Positions 52,800 to 61,714 of a DNA stretch of 64,000 nt are shown here, one piece after another (position 1 is the stretch's first letter; every line of letters begins with the position of its first letter). Under the pieces are notes generated by a model. That model saw only the letters and a program-made list of their open reading frames with translations, was not told the DNA's origin and searched no databases. The stretch is from Bacteroidota bacterium. Lineage in GTDB: Bacteria > Bacteroidota > Bacteroidia > B-17B0 > Aurantibacillaceae. A program made the position numbers and the translations under genes. The stretch is taken from assembly GCA_013298715.1 (NCBI GenBank), contig JAAFIQ010000012.1, positions 44,229 to 108,228 of the forward strand. The letters are read 5' to 3'.

Positions 52800-54050
52800 A
52801 TGTACAAAATAAAATTTACATCATTCATTGCAATGCTATTTTTAACGATAGTATCGTGCAAAAAGAAATTTGAAAATCCTGCCCCTGCAGCGCCCGTTGC
52901 AAATGCAGGCACTATGACAATTGCACGTATTAGAGCAATTCATTTTAACCATTACAACGTAGGTGCGCCAACAAAATTTTATCGCTTTAACCACGATTCA
53001 ACTATTGAATGTACAGTTATTGCTGATGAAGCAAGTGGTAATTTATACAAAACCGTTTATGTAAAAGACGCAACGGCTGCTATAAAAATCAATCTTCGTA
53101 ATGGTGGTGGTATAGCTACTGGCGATAAAATTAGAGTTAATTTAAGAAATGTTTTATTAAATAATTACGGTGGCGTTATTCAGTTAGATTCGGTAATGCT
53201 TGAAGAAAAAATTAATAAAATTTCTAGTGGCAATCCTGTAGAACCAATTAAGCTTACATATAATCAACTAATTACAAGTCAAGCATCCACTTACGAATCT
53301 CAGTTAGTTCAATTAGACAGTGTTCAGTTTGAATTAGGAAGCAAAAACCAACCATTTGCTGATGCAGTTAACAGAGAAACCTTGGAGCGAACTATTGTTA
53401 GTCTTACAAACACAACGCCTTTAATTGTAAGAACTTCAGGCTATTCTAATTTTGCCACCAACCTAACACCTTGCGGAAGCGGCAAAATGATGGTGATAAT
53501 GGGACAATACAATGGTACAAAACAACTTACATTGCGCCAATATGGAGATATTAATTTCGCGCCAGGAGCTTGCCCTTATTTAACTAAAAATTTTGAAGAT
53601 AAATCCTTAACTTCTGGAGGTTGGAGAACAATCAATGCTGTTGGAAACACGCAATGGGGTGTGAGTACTTTTGGAAATTATGCAGCCTGTAGTAATTATG
53701 CCAATTTCACAAATAATCTTGCCGAAACTTGGTTATTATCACCATCTATAAATCTTAGCAATTCAACTAATCCAATTTTAAATTTTATTTCTGTTTATAA
53801 CTATAGCGGACCTGCAATGCAAGTTTTAGTTTCTACTAATTATACCGATGGAAATCCAAACGCAGCAACTTGGGGAACTTTAACACCAACCTTACCAACA
53901 GCGGCACAATGGAGTCCTTGGGTAAATTCTGGTAATTTAAACCTAAGTGCTTATAAACAACCTAATGTAACAATTGCTTTTAAGTACACAGGCACCTCAA
54001 ACAATGGCAGTACTTGGCAAGTTGATAATATAGTAGTTGTTGAAAACTAG
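52800..54050 (+). CDS. DUF5689-type lipoprotein with choice-of-anchor J-like domain, copy 2
   Basis: The 416-residue paralogue of the preceding gene has the same architecture: lipoprotein signal (TIVSC, Cys20), OB-like region (CTVIADEASGNLYKTVYVKDATAAIKINL, GDKIRVNLRN, LIVRTSGYSNFA) and a C-terminal jelly-roll with LLSPSINLSNSTNPILNF and WQVDNIVV. The two share many spaced motifs but are far from identical, so both copies have probably been kept for different ligands or a heteromer. It follows copy 1 by 11 bases. A terminator-like hairpin comes just after the stop. Confidence 0.82.
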   Translation: MYKIKFTSFIAMLFLTIVSCKKKFENPAPAAPVANAGTMTIARIRAIHFNHYNVGAPTKFYRFNHDSTIECTVIADEASGNLYKTVYVKDATAAIKINLRNGGGIATGDKIRVNLRNVLLNNYGGVIQLDSVMLEEKINKISSGNPVEPIKLTYNQLITSQASTYESQLVQLDSVQFELGSKNQPFADAVNRETLERTIVSLTNTTPLIVRTSGYSNFATNLTPCGSGKMMVIMGQYNGTKQLTLRQYGDINFAPGACPYLTKNFEDKSLTSGGWRTINAVGNTQWGVSTFGNYAACSNYANFTNNLAETWLLSPSINLSNSTNPILNFISVYNYSGPAMQVLVSTNYTDGNPNAATWGTLTPTLPTAAQWSPWVNSGNLNLSAYKQPNVTIAFKYTGTSNNGSTWQVDNIVVVEN

Positions 54051-54068
54051 GAATTTGTCCTGACAATT

Positions 54069-54087
54069 ACGCTTTCTTAGCGTTTTT
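54069..54087 (+). terminator. terminator-like hairpin after the receptor operon
   Basis: An ACGCT/AGCGT stem with a 5-base loop is followed by Ts. It is nested in a wider GTCCT/AGGAC pair (54057-54061 with 54091-54095). The stem is short, so strength is uncertain. Confidence 0.5.
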
Positions 54088-54096
54088 AGTAGGACA

Positions 54097-54172
54097 CGAA
54101 TAATTATATTAGATAATTAGATAGTAAGAAATCGAATATTTGAATTCACGGGGTTCAAATCCTAATTATTCC
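54097..54172 (+). other. tRNA-like remnant or palindromic scar
   Basis: A 9-base inverted repeat (GAATAATTA / TAATTATTC, 54098-54106 and 54163-54171) encloses a T-arm-like GGGGTTCAAATCC just before the 3' arm, at the spacing of a tRNA. The T-stem has at most three pairs, and the D-arm lacks the conserved GG. It is best read as a decayed tRNA or an attachment-site scar, with low confidence. Confidence 0.3.
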
Positions 54173-54173
54173 T

Positions 54174-54181
54174 TATCTTTG
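54174..54181 (+). promoter_or_regulatory. putative -7 promoter element of the PaaE-like gene
   Basis: TATCTTTG followed by C is an exact match to TAnnTTTGC and lies 18 bases before the ATG. The predicted leader is only about 10 bases. The -33 region is poor. Confidence 0.5.
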
Positions 54182-54198
54182 CCAGCAAAATTTTTGAT

Positions 54199-55272
54199 AT
54201 GGCACGCTTTCACACACTTAAAGTAAAAGATATTAAACGCGAAACTTCTGATGCGGTTTCTGTTGCGTTTGACATTCCTGCATTGCAGCAACCAGAATAC
54301 CAATTCAAACAAGGACAATACGTTACCTTAAAACTTAATATTAATGGTGAAGAATTGCGCCGTAGTTACAGCATTTGCACCAGCCCATATAGCGAAAAAG
54401 AATTGCGTGTTGCCGTAAAAGAAGTAAACGGTGGAAAAGCAAGCACTTTTATAAATCGTAATTTAAAAGTTGGCGACAGTATTGAAGTAATGACACCGAT
54501 GGGGAATTTTTATAGTAGCCTGAGCGGTGGTAATAAAAAACATTATGTACTATTTGCAGGCGGGAGTGGTATTACGCCAATGATGAGTATTTTAAAAAGT
54601 GTGTTGTATGTTGAGAAACAAAGTACCGTTACTTTAATTTATGCCAACAAAAACGAAACATCTACAATTTTTAAAAATGAAATTGATGCAATAGCGCAAA
54701 CAAATAATAACTTAAAAGTAATCTACGTTTTTGAACAACCCGAAAATAAAATTAGCGACCTACAAACTGGAATAATTACTCCTGAAAAAGCTTTGGCTTT
54801 GGCTGAAAATTTTGCAAGCATTAATGCTGATGAGTACTTTATTTGTGGTCCTGGTCCTATGATGGAAAATGTAAAAACAACGTTGGAGAAATTAAACATT
54901 GCCAAAGAAAAAATTAAAATAGAATATTTTAGTAGTGTGATTGATGCTGTAAATAAAGCTGAAAACGCGAGCACCAGCGGAACAAATGTAAATGCAGAAA
55001 TTACCGTTTTACAATACGGCATTGAAACAAACTTTAAATTAGAAACGGGTGGTATAAGTATTTTAGATGCAAGTATAGAAGCTGGCGTTGATGCGCCTTT
55101 TAGTTGCAAAGGTGCGGTGTGCTGCACCTGTCGTGCAAAAGTAATTGAAGGAAAAGTTAAAATGGATGCCAACTTTGCATTAACTGATGCCGAAGTAGAA
55201 GAAGGCTACGTGCTAACTTGCCAAGCGCATCCACTTACTGAAAAGGTAGTTGTGGACTTTGATGCGATTTAG
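54199..55272 (+). CDS. PaaE-like FAD/NAD(P)H reductase with C-terminal 2Fe-2S ferredoxin domain
   Basis: The 357-residue protein has an FAD domain with RRSYSICTSP (about 53-62), a nucleotide-binding domain with FAGGSGITPMMSILKS and YFICGPGPMM, and a plant-type ferredoxin domain with Cys ligands in SCKGAVCCTCRAKV and a later LTCQA. This order matches the reductase subunit of phenylacetyl-CoA epoxidase and related oxygenase reductases. No other paa genes are present, so it may serve another oxygenase, such as a desaturase. It appears to be a single-gene unit. Confidence 0.88.
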   Translation: MARFHTLKVKDIKRETSDAVSVAFDIPALQQPEYQFKQGQYVTLKLNINGEELRRSYSICTSPYSEKELRVAVKEVNGGKASTFINRNLKVGDSIEVMTPMGNFYSSLSGGNKKHYVLFAGGSGITPMMSILKSVLYVEKQSTVTLIYANKNETSTIFKNEIDAIAQTNNNLKVIYVFEQPENKISDLQTGIITPEKALALAENFASINADEYFICGPGPMMENVKTTLEKLNIAKEKIKIEYFSSVIDAVNKAENASTSGTNVNAEITVLQYGIETNFKLETGGISILDASIEAGVDAPFSCKGAVCCTCRAKVIEGKVKMDANFALTDAEVEEGYVLTCQAHPLTEKVVVDFDAI

Positions 55273-55351
55273 TGAAATTTTCTTACGAGGTTTTTCTATT
55301 GGTTGATTAAAACGCTATCATTCTTTCGATAATAAAGATTAAACAAAGTCA

Positions 55352-55831
55352 ATGCCAAAAATCGTGCTTAAAACAGAAATTCATTCTACAATTGAAATTT
55401 GTTTTGACCTTTCAAGAAGTATAGACTTGCATAAAATTTCTACAGCTCACACAAACGAAGAAGCTATCGATGGTAAAACTTCAGGGTTGATTGGACTAAA
55501 TGAAACCGTTACCTGGCAAGCAACTCATTTTGGCATTAAACAAAAATTAACTTCAAAAATTACCGCATTCAAACAACCAAATTACTTTGTGGATGAACAA
55601 ATAAAAGGAATTTTTAAATCCTTTTATCATGAACATAAATTTGAACAATTTGGTGAGAAAGCTATAATGACTGATAGCTTTGAGTTTGAATCGCCTTTTG
55701 GATGGATTGGAAAAATTTTTAACCACGTAATTTTGACAAACTACATGAAAACCTTGCTGATTAATAGAAACAATGTAATTAAAGATTTTGCGGAAACAGA
55801 AAAATGGAAAAGTGTTTTGGATGAGAAATAG
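55352..55831 (+). CDS. SRPBCC-family (polyketide cyclase/START-like) protein
   Basis: The 159-residue protein has the START-like pattern: an N-terminal strand KTEIHSTIEICFDLSRSIDLH, GLNETVTWQATHFGIKQKLTSKI, DEQIKGIFKSFYHEHKF, and a C-terminal helix LLINRNNVIKDFAE. It resembles the SRPBCC group that includes YfcH-adjacent 'cell division' proteins of Bacteroidota. It should bind a hydrophobic ligand in a helix-grip cavity. Ligand unknown. Confidence 0.8.
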   Translation: MPKIVLKTEIHSTIEICFDLSRSIDLHKISTAHTNEEAIDGKTSGLIGLNETVTWQATHFGIKQKLTSKITAFKQPNYFVDEQIKGIFKSFYHEHKFEQFGEKAIMTDSFEFESPFGWIGKIFNHVILTNYMKTLLINRNNVIKDFAETEKWKSVLDEK

Positions 55832-55890
55832 TTGTTAAGCTAAAATTTAAATTTACAAAAAGTAAAAAATAGATTTTAAACATTCTATCT

Positions 55891-57579
55891 CTAAATTCCG
55901 ATTTTATCATTCACTACTTTGATAATTTCTGCTTCCAAATTTTTGGTTTTTTCTTCAATCAATTTTCCTTTTGCAATTATGTCGTTAGCAAAATTTTTAT
56001 CGTTATAGCCACCAGCATTAATGCGCACATTCATAAATGCACCCATAACAGCAGCACGCGCACACAAAGCACCAACTCCCGCATCGCTCACACTATTTGG
56101 GTTGCCAATTTCGGCCATTGCTTTAATTATTTCTAAACTGCTTAAACTTAATTCCATTACTTTAAACGGAATTTCAATTGCAAATTTTGTAGCGCTTTGT
56201 ATAGCTTGTGTTCTGGCTGCCTTTTCTTCTTCCGAATTTTTTGGTAACGCAAATGCATTCATTATTTTATTAAACGCTTCTGTGTCTGCATCAACTAGTT
56301 TTAATAATTCATCTTTTATTACTTGTCCTTTTTGCGCCCAATTGCTGAACTCTTCCCATCTATCATCCCATCCTTTTTTATGTGAACTTAAATTTGCAAC
56401 CATAGTAGCCAAACTTACACCAAGGCTTCCAACATAAGCGCTGATACTGCCACCGCCGGGTGCTGCACTCTCGCTAGCTGTTTCATTAGCAAAGGCTTTT
56501 AAATTCATGCCAATTAATTTTTCGTAGGCCGAATCCTTTAATAAATATTCTATAATTCTTTTTTCAGGTTCAAATGGCGTTAACTCGTCTAAACCTAAGG
56601 TTTTAACAGCTATTTTTATGAGCTCACTTTCGCTAACACCTGTGCTACGTTTTTGTTTTTCTAAAAAATATTTTCCAGCATCTGTAAGTGCTTTTAAGGG
56701 AACCAATCCAACCAACTCACTGCCTGTAACCCTTAATCCGCGTTGGTTTGCACTATTACACACCTCATCAAAAGCAATGTGAAGTGGCGTGATATTTATA
56801 TTGGTTAAGTTCATAGATATTTGACAAACGCCATATTCCTCAATATACCAACCTATTGCTTTTACAGCTTTTAATTTACCCGGAATAAATTTAGGTGTAC
56901 CATCTTCCTTCATCACAATTTTTCCATTTATAGGGTCGCCTTCGCGCATCACACGTCCTGCTTCACGCACATCAAACGCAACAGAGTTAGCTCTTCGTGT
57001 AGATGTTGTATTCAAATTTACATTGTAAGCCACCAAAAAATCACGTGCACCAATTACTGTTGCACCGCGTTTTGCATCCATTTCAGCAGGGCCAAAATCA
57101 GGTTTCCATTCAGGTAATTTTATTTTTTTAAAAAACCCTTCGTATTCGCCATTTCTAATAACAGATAAGTTGCTGCGATTTTTATTTGCTTGCGCTTCTT
57201 CGTATAAATAAACAGGAATGCCTAGTTCATCTCCTACGCGCTGAGCTAATTGCTTTGCATATTCAGCTGTTTCAGCCATTGTAATATTTGCAATGGGAAT
57301 AAGCGGACAAACATCTGTAGCGCCCATGCGTGGATGTTCTCCTTTATGCTTACTCATATCAATTAACTCACCTGCCTTTTTTATTGCTAAAAAAGCAGCA
57401 TCAACAACAGCTTGTGGTGTGCCTACAAATGTAACAACGGTGCGGTTTGTAGCCTTTCCAGGGTCTACATTTAAAAGTTTAACACCTTCTACCTTTTCAA
57501 TTTCATTCGTAATTTGATTGATTATAGTTAAATCGACACCTTCGCTAAAATTGGGCACACATTCAATTAATTGAGTCAT
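55891..57579 (-). CDS. ftcD: fused glutamate formimidoyltransferase/formimidoyl-THF cyclodeaminase
   Basis: The 562-residue protein joins an N-terminal formiminotransferase (about 1-330: ECVPNFSEG, HKGEHPRMGATDVCPLIP, DVREAGRVMREGDP) with a C-terminal cyclodeaminase (about 350-560: SAAPGGGSISAYVGSLGVSLATMVANL and GNPNSVSDAGVGALCARAA). The fused form matches the eukaryotic and Bacteroidota arrangement. It moves a formimino group from formimino-glutamate to THF and releases ammonia, in histidine degradation. No hutH, hutU or hutI gene is within the window. Confidence 0.95.
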   Translation of the reverse strand: MTQLIECVPNFSEGVDLTIINQITNEIEKVEGVKLLNVDPGKATNRTVVTFVGTPQAVVDAAFLAIKKAGELIDMSKHKGEHPRMGATDVCPLIPIANITMAETAEYAKQLAQRVGDELGIPVYLYEEAQANKNRSNLSVIRNGEYEGFFKKIKLPEWKPDFGPAEMDAKRGATVIGARDFLVAYNVNLNTTSTRRANSVAFDVREAGRVMREGDPINGKIVMKEDGTPKFIPGKLKAVKAIGWYIEEYGVCQISMNLTNINITPLHIAFDEVCNSANQRGLRVTGSELVGLVPLKALTDAGKYFLEKQKRSTGVSESELIKIAVKTLGLDELTPFEPEKRIIEYLLKDSAYEKLIGMNLKAFANETASESAAPGGGSISAYVGSLGVSLATMVANLSSHKKGWDDRWEEFSNWAQKGQVIKDELLKLVDADTEAFNKIMNAFALPKNSEEEKAARTQAIQSATKFAIEIPFKVMELSLSSLEIIKAMAEIGNPNSVSDAGVGALCARAAVMGAFMNVRINAGGYNDKNFANDIIAKGKLIEEKTKNLEAEIIKVVNDKIGI

Positions 57580-57608
57580 AAATTAGTTTATTTTGATAAT
57601 GTTTGAAG

Positions 57609-58157
57609 TTAATTTAGAAAGTAGTTTGCACTTGAGCAATTGGGGTGAGAAGCAGCTCTTTCAAAAGAAAAATTATTTTTCACCATATAGTTAGCTAGAA
57701 TTTTTTTATCGCCAATACCCCTTCCATTGTTAAGTTTCATGCGTATGTTTTTTATCTCCTCAAAAGGCTCATCAAAAAGTTCGGGTTCAGTAAAACTAAA
57801 ATTATTCGACTTTAAAAAATTACTTAAAGCTAACGTATCTGCCAGAAACCGAGCCTCAATTTGTTTTTTACTTACAATACAAATTTGATCTACTAAAGGA
57901 GAAATTCTGTTTTTTGTTTCTGTAACATATTTATCTTTATCCAAATCGGTTAATATAATTATTTTGTTTGCACCTTTTGAAACTAAAATTTGAGTAAACT
58001 GAATAATATTATTTGGAAGTAAATTACCATTTCCTCCAGCATTAAGAATATCTGGGATAAAATCTAAATTATAACTCGTAAGAAGTTTTTTGAATCCTTC
58101 AGATTCCAACAAAATTTTTTCGGTATCACCTTCAACAATAAAACCAAGTTTTACCAT
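57609..58157 (-). CDS. TOPRIM-like (DUF4276/RloB-type) protein paired with an AAA ATPase
   Basis: The 182-residue protein opens with GFIVEGDTEK (acidic residue E9) and has IIILTDLDKDKYV (D71, D73, D75), the Glu and Asp-x-Asp pattern of a TOPRIM nuclease or primase-like fold. This kind of small TOPRIM protein is found beside AAA ATPases in phage-defence pairs. Its start overlaps the ATPase gene stop by seven bases. Whether it cuts DNA or RNA is unknown. Similar proteins in other defence systems are toxic effectors, but I cannot assign it to a named system. Confidence 0.78.
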   Translation of the reverse strand: MVKLGFIVEGDTEKILLESEGFKKLLTSYNLDFIPDILNAGGNGNLLPNNIIQFTQILVSKGANKIIILTDLDKDKYVTETKNRISPLVDQICIVSKKQIEARFLADTLALSNFLKSNNFSFTEPELFDEPFEEIKNIRMKLNNGRGIGDKKILANYMVKNNFSFERAASHPNCSSANYFLN

Positions 58158-59164
58158 GGAATACCACCTCCAATGGCGTTGGTAAAAAGTGCTTCATCCA
58201 TTTTTAATCCATTCAATTCAAAATCTTTTATTTGTTTAAAACGTGTTTCGCCTTCAATTTTATCTACCAAAATAATTTCATTACTTGTTAATTCAGAAAC
58301 TATACTTTGTGAATGCGTATTGATCCATACAAAATGACCTTTTTCTTTACAAACTTGTCTAAAAATTGTAACTAATTCTTTTGCCACTTTTGGATTTAAT
58401 CCATTTTCAGGTTCTTCAATTAATAAAAATTGAGGTGACTTGGTTTGGTAAAGCGCCGTTAAAATAGAAATGATATTCCAAGTACCATCGGATAATAATG
58501 TTTTTGTAAACGGTTTGGAAGAATGTTTTTCGAATAATAAAAGTGAATCTGTATTTGTAAGATCATCGCTTCTAACTTCTAAATTTTTAAATTCAGGAAT
58601 TAAAATTGAAAGCCATTCAATAATTTCTTCCTTAGTGTTCTCATCTTTTAAAACACGCTTCAACACTTTTTCAAGGTTAGAGGCATCTAAAGCAAGCTTT
58701 AAATCATCAATTAAATTTCTCTTCTTTAATTTTTCATTTCCAATAAATAGTCTGGTGAAATTGAAAAATTGATTCCTCTCTTCATTCAAAAAAGGGCTAG
58801 TGTAGTCTTGCTCTCCTTCAAAACCTTCCCTTAAACCGTAATATTGTTCTGAGTCCAACTCAAATTCATCTTTAAAAGAAATTGTACATTCAAGTTTAGT
58901 GCAGGTAGAACTAAAATTTACATCAAAAATAAGCCTATCGTTACTTTCTATTTTATTATACAATATATCTTGCATCCTTCCAAATAGGCGTAATGCTTCC
59001 CACGAAAACATTGTTTCACAGGTATTCAAAAATTCTAATGCTTCAAATAAATTAGATTTTCCAGCAGCATTAGGGCCCACAAAAGCTGTAAAATTATTTG
59101 GTTCAATAAGTTTTACCTTTCTTAATGACTTAAAATTACCTATCTCCAGTGATTTGATTAACAT
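58151..59164 (-). CDS. AAA (AAA_15/OLD-like ABC-fold) ATPase of a two-gene system
   Basis: The 337-residue ATPase has IGNFKSLRKVKL (typical of the RecF/OLD/AAA_15 group) followed by Walker A GPNAAGKS (30-37), a signature-like LSDGTWN, Walker B FLLIEEPENGLNP (about 246-258), and a His switch (H284) in NTHSQSI. It is short relative to OLD nucleases because the TOPRIM part is encoded by the overlapping downstream gene. By analogy with OLD, PARIS and Gabija-type systems it may sense DNA ends or phage proteins and control the TOPRIM partner. Confidence 0.85.
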   Translation of the reverse strand: MLIKSLEIGNFKSLRKVKLIEPNNFTAFVGPNAAGKSNLFEALEFLNTCETMFSWEALRLFGRMQDILYNKIESNDRLIFDVNFSSTCTKLECTISFKDEFELDSEQYYGLREGFEGEQDYTSPFLNEERNQFFNFTRLFIGNEKLKKRNLIDDLKLALDASNLEKVLKRVLKDENTKEEIIEWLSILIPEFKNLEVRSDDLTNTDSLLLFEKHSSKPFTKTLLSDGTWNIISILTALYQTKSPQFLLIEEPENGLNPKVAKELVTIFRQVCKEKGHFVWINTHSQSIVSELTSNEIILVDKIEGETRFKQIKDFELNGLKMDEALFTNAIGGGIPW

Positions 59165-59394
59165 AGTGTAATGATACGAATATTATTTTTTTTGTTAAAA
59201 TTTGAAACAATCTTTTAGCGAATACTACATCTAAAGCTAGTAATTTTTTGCAAAAAATGCAAAATGGGTTTTGGAACAATTAATTTCTGCAAAATAAATT
59301 AGTGTAATTCAATTACGTTTCTAATAAAAAGCAGTTAACGCCAAACGTGTTATTTGGTGGTGTTTTTCAATTATTTTATGCGCTCATACCTCCA

Positions 59395-59402
59395 TAAATT
59401 TG
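59395..59402 (+). promoter_or_regulatory. TAAATTTG -7-like element before the 59407 gene
   Basis: This exact TAnnTTTG match lies five bases before the ATG at 59407, which would give a leaderless or nearly leaderless transcript. It may be chance in AT-rich DNA. The 242-base gap upstream (59165-59406) otherwise holds nothing I can identify. Confidence 0.3.
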
Positions 59403-59406
59403 GAGC

Positions 59407-59946
59407 ATGAAATCAATTACTACAACAATTTTAATTTTCCTTGTTAGTTCAATAGGAATATTAAAAGGACAAAGCGAAACACCAAACAAAAAAGAAGAGA
59501 AAGCACCAGTTCTATATATTTCTTTCGGTTCGCACTTAAGCATGTTTCATGTATTTGGTATTGGTAATCCACCAGTTCAAGCCCAAGTAGATTTTAACGT
59601 AGATCGTAATTTTTTTATGGGCGCCGCATATTCTTATGATAATTTTAAGTTGGGCAATTTCATATTTACTTCGCAGATTTCAAATACGGATCGTCAAAAT
59701 TTTAGACTAAGACTTTATAATTACTTTGGCGACTATAACAAACCTGTAATGGGTTACGCTGGTGGTTCTGTTGGCGCATCTTTTTGGGGAAATAAATTTA
59801 ATCAACCAAATGCGCTTCCTTTCATCCCAACTATTCAACTATTTGTTGGTATGAAAACAAAAATTTATAAAGGTATTTTCAATATTTCAGAATTTGCGCT
59901 AGGTGCGCCTTATTTATTACAAACTTCTTTTGGATACTCTTTCTAA
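59407..59946 (+). CDS. small predicted outer-membrane beta-barrel protein
   Basis: The 179-residue protein has a signal peptide (ending ILKGQ), then strands such as LYISFGSHLSMFHVFGIG and NFRLRLYNYFGDYNKPVMGYAGGSVGASFWG, ending in LLQTSFGYSF with a terminal Phe. The pattern is that of a small barrel of about eight strands. Function unknown. The next gene overlaps or follows within 40 bases, so they are probably co-transcribed. Confidence 0.65.
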   Translation: MKSITTTILIFLVSSIGILKGQSETPNKKEEKAPVLYISFGSHLSMFHVFGIGNPPVQAQVDFNVDRNFFMGAAYSYDNFKLGNFIFTSQISNTDRQNFRLRLYNYFGDYNKPVMGYAGGSVGASFWGNKFNQPNALPFIPTIQLFVGMKTKIYKGIFNISEFALGAPYLLQTSFGYSF

Positions 59947-59986
59947 AATATTTCAATCAATTAATAACCATAAAACACAAGTAAAA

Positions 59987-61111
59987 ATGAAAACAACGAT
60001 TAAAAATTTAAGTTTAGGAATTTGTTTAACAGTTTCAACTCTAATGAACGCACAAACAAAAAAACCAACCATATCAGTATTGGATATTGATGCTGCTTAC
60101 AGAAATCAAGGAATTACACCAAAAGGCATGGGCGATTTAGTAAGAAGAGAAGTAGAAAAACTAGATACGTTTGAAGTAATGGATGTATATGATTTAACTT
60201 ATATACTCAAAAAGAATAAAATAAAACCAGATAGTTGTTATAGTAAAACCTGCTTAACCGAGTTAGGTAACATACTGAAGAGTGATAAAATGCTGAGTGG
60301 TACGCTTGAAATTTATTCAAAAACCATTGTTTATACGCTTCGCCTTATTGATGTGAAAACCGCTACGATTGAGAAGGCTACTACCGTTGAATTTATAAGT
60401 AACACTTTTGAAATACAAGGTATGACAAGTATCATTGTTAGAAAATTGTTTGGCAAAGAAAGTGATAGAGCTTTGGTGCAAAAATTAACTCAACGTAATG
60501 ATTTTGATAACGAAATTAATAATCCACATACGGATAGATTGCGATTAGATGGGCCGCGCATGGGAGCCGTTATGTACTCGGGTTCTATAGCTAGCCGATT
60601 AGCAGAAAGCAAAACCAATGGTGGGTTTGATGCTTTTCCAACAATGTTTCAATTTGGATATCAGTTTGAAAAACAATATTTAAATGAAGGAAAAGTACAA
60701 GCGCTTTTTGAATTTGTACCAATGATTACAGGCTTAGATCAAGGTTATTTTATTCCAAGTATATCAATTTTACATGGTGTACGCAGTAATATTAATGGGT
60801 GGGAATTTGCCTTTGGGCCAACTTTTAATTTAATACAAACGGCAAATGGTTACTATGATGAATTTGGAAAATGGCAATTAGAAAAAACATGGAATAACAA
60901 TCCGGACAATGCAGGCATAAAAAACCCAAATACAATCATCAATCGTTTAGATAGTAGAGGTGATTTTTCATTTCACTCAGCCTTTGTATTAGCTGCTGGT
61001 AGAACGTTTAAATCAGGTAAATTAAATATTCCGGTAAATGCCTTTGCTGTGCCGGGTAGAGATGGTTGGCGCTTTGGAATTAGTTTTGGATTTAATGCTA
61101 AGAATCACTAA
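59987..61111 (+). CDS. CsgG/TolB-N-like envelope protein with C-terminal barrel-like region
   Basis: From the ATG at 59987 the protein has 374 residues with a signal peptide (KNLSLGICLTVSTLMNAQ). The frame is open back to 59903, but that start would overlap the previous gene and put 28 residues before the signal, so I reject it. Residues about 25-165 match the CsgG/TolB N-terminal-type pattern: ISVLDIDAAYRNQGITPKGMGDLVRREVEKLDTFEVMD, then YSKTCLTELGNILKSDKMLSGTLE. The rest is beta-rich and ends in FGFNAKNH. It may act in envelope assembly or sensing. No specific role is known. Confidence 0.7.
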   Translation: MKTTIKNLSLGICLTVSTLMNAQTKKPTISVLDIDAAYRNQGITPKGMGDLVRREVEKLDTFEVMDVYDLTYILKKNKIKPDSCYSKTCLTELGNILKSDKMLSGTLEIYSKTIVYTLRLIDVKTATIEKATTVEFISNTFEIQGMTSIIVRKLFGKESDRALVQKLTQRNDFDNEINNPHTDRLRLDGPRMGAVMYSGSIASRLAESKTNGGFDAFPTMFQFGYQFEKQYLNEGKVQALFEFVPMITGLDQGYFIPSISILHGVRSNINGWEFAFGPTFNLIQTANGYYDEFGKWQLEKTWNNNPDNAGIKNPNTIINRLDSRGDFSFHSAFVLAAGRTFKSGKLNIPVNAFAVPGRDGWRFGISFGFNAKNH

Positions 61112-61137
61112 AGTAAGTTGTGAAATAATTCAAAAAA

Positions 61138-61704
61138 ATGGTAGGATTAAAAAAAATATTATTCTTCAAATTTTATAAATCGCTTTTCATTTTGCTTTTT
61201 CTTGCACTAACGAGTTGCTTTAATGGAAAAAAATTGTATAGGCCATACAAAAATGAGGACACTATCCAAATGCCTAATAAATTCAGTTTAGGCGTCGGTC
61301 CTGATAGCAACAATATAGACTTCATTTGGAAAAAATTTTATGAATCAAAAACGTTCAAATGTTCTGATGTAAATGTTAATCCAAAAGATTTTATTGTGAT
61401 TAATTATAATCCAGATAAAAAGTTAACGGTTACACTAAACGATACTTTGGGTGTAAAATCAGCTATACATCTTAAAGCTAAAAAAAGAAATGGTTATTTA
61501 TCTCTAAAGCGAAATTTAGAATTAATCCCTATTCCATTCCTTTTTTATTTTCATAATGAAAATAAAACCATTCTAATTTTAAAAAATAACGAAATAAAAA
61601 TGGTTTCTGGAAACATGAGTTTCGGATGGATTTTTGGAATGGCCAATGGTTTGGATTCCATTGAATCTACTAAAATTAAAAGCACTTTTATAAAATTAAA
61701 CTAA
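61138..61704 (+). CDS. lipoprotein of unknown function
   Basis: The 188-residue protein has a basic N-terminus, a hydrophobic stretch and a lipobox-like LALTSC (Cys27). The mature protein is Lys/Asn-rich, with no recognised domain. It begins 26 bases after the CsgG-like gene, so it is probably in the same operon. The role is unknown. It may be an envelope accessory of the two genes before it. Confidence 0.65.
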   Translation: MVGLKKILFFKFYKSLFILLFLALTSCFNGKKLYRPYKNEDTIQMPNKFSLGVGPDSNNIDFIWKKFYESKTFKCSDVNVNPKDFIVINYNPDKKLTVTLNDTLGVKSAIHLKAKKRNGYLSLKRNLELIPIPFLFYFHNENKTILILKNNEIKMVSGNMSFGWIFGMANGLDSIESTKIKSTFIKLN

Positions 61705-61714
61705 ACTTAAAATT

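Noticed and set aside
59903..59986. Upstream start of the CsgG-like protein
   Set aside because: It overlaps the previous gene and puts 28 residues before a typical signal peptide. The ATG at 59987 is preferred.
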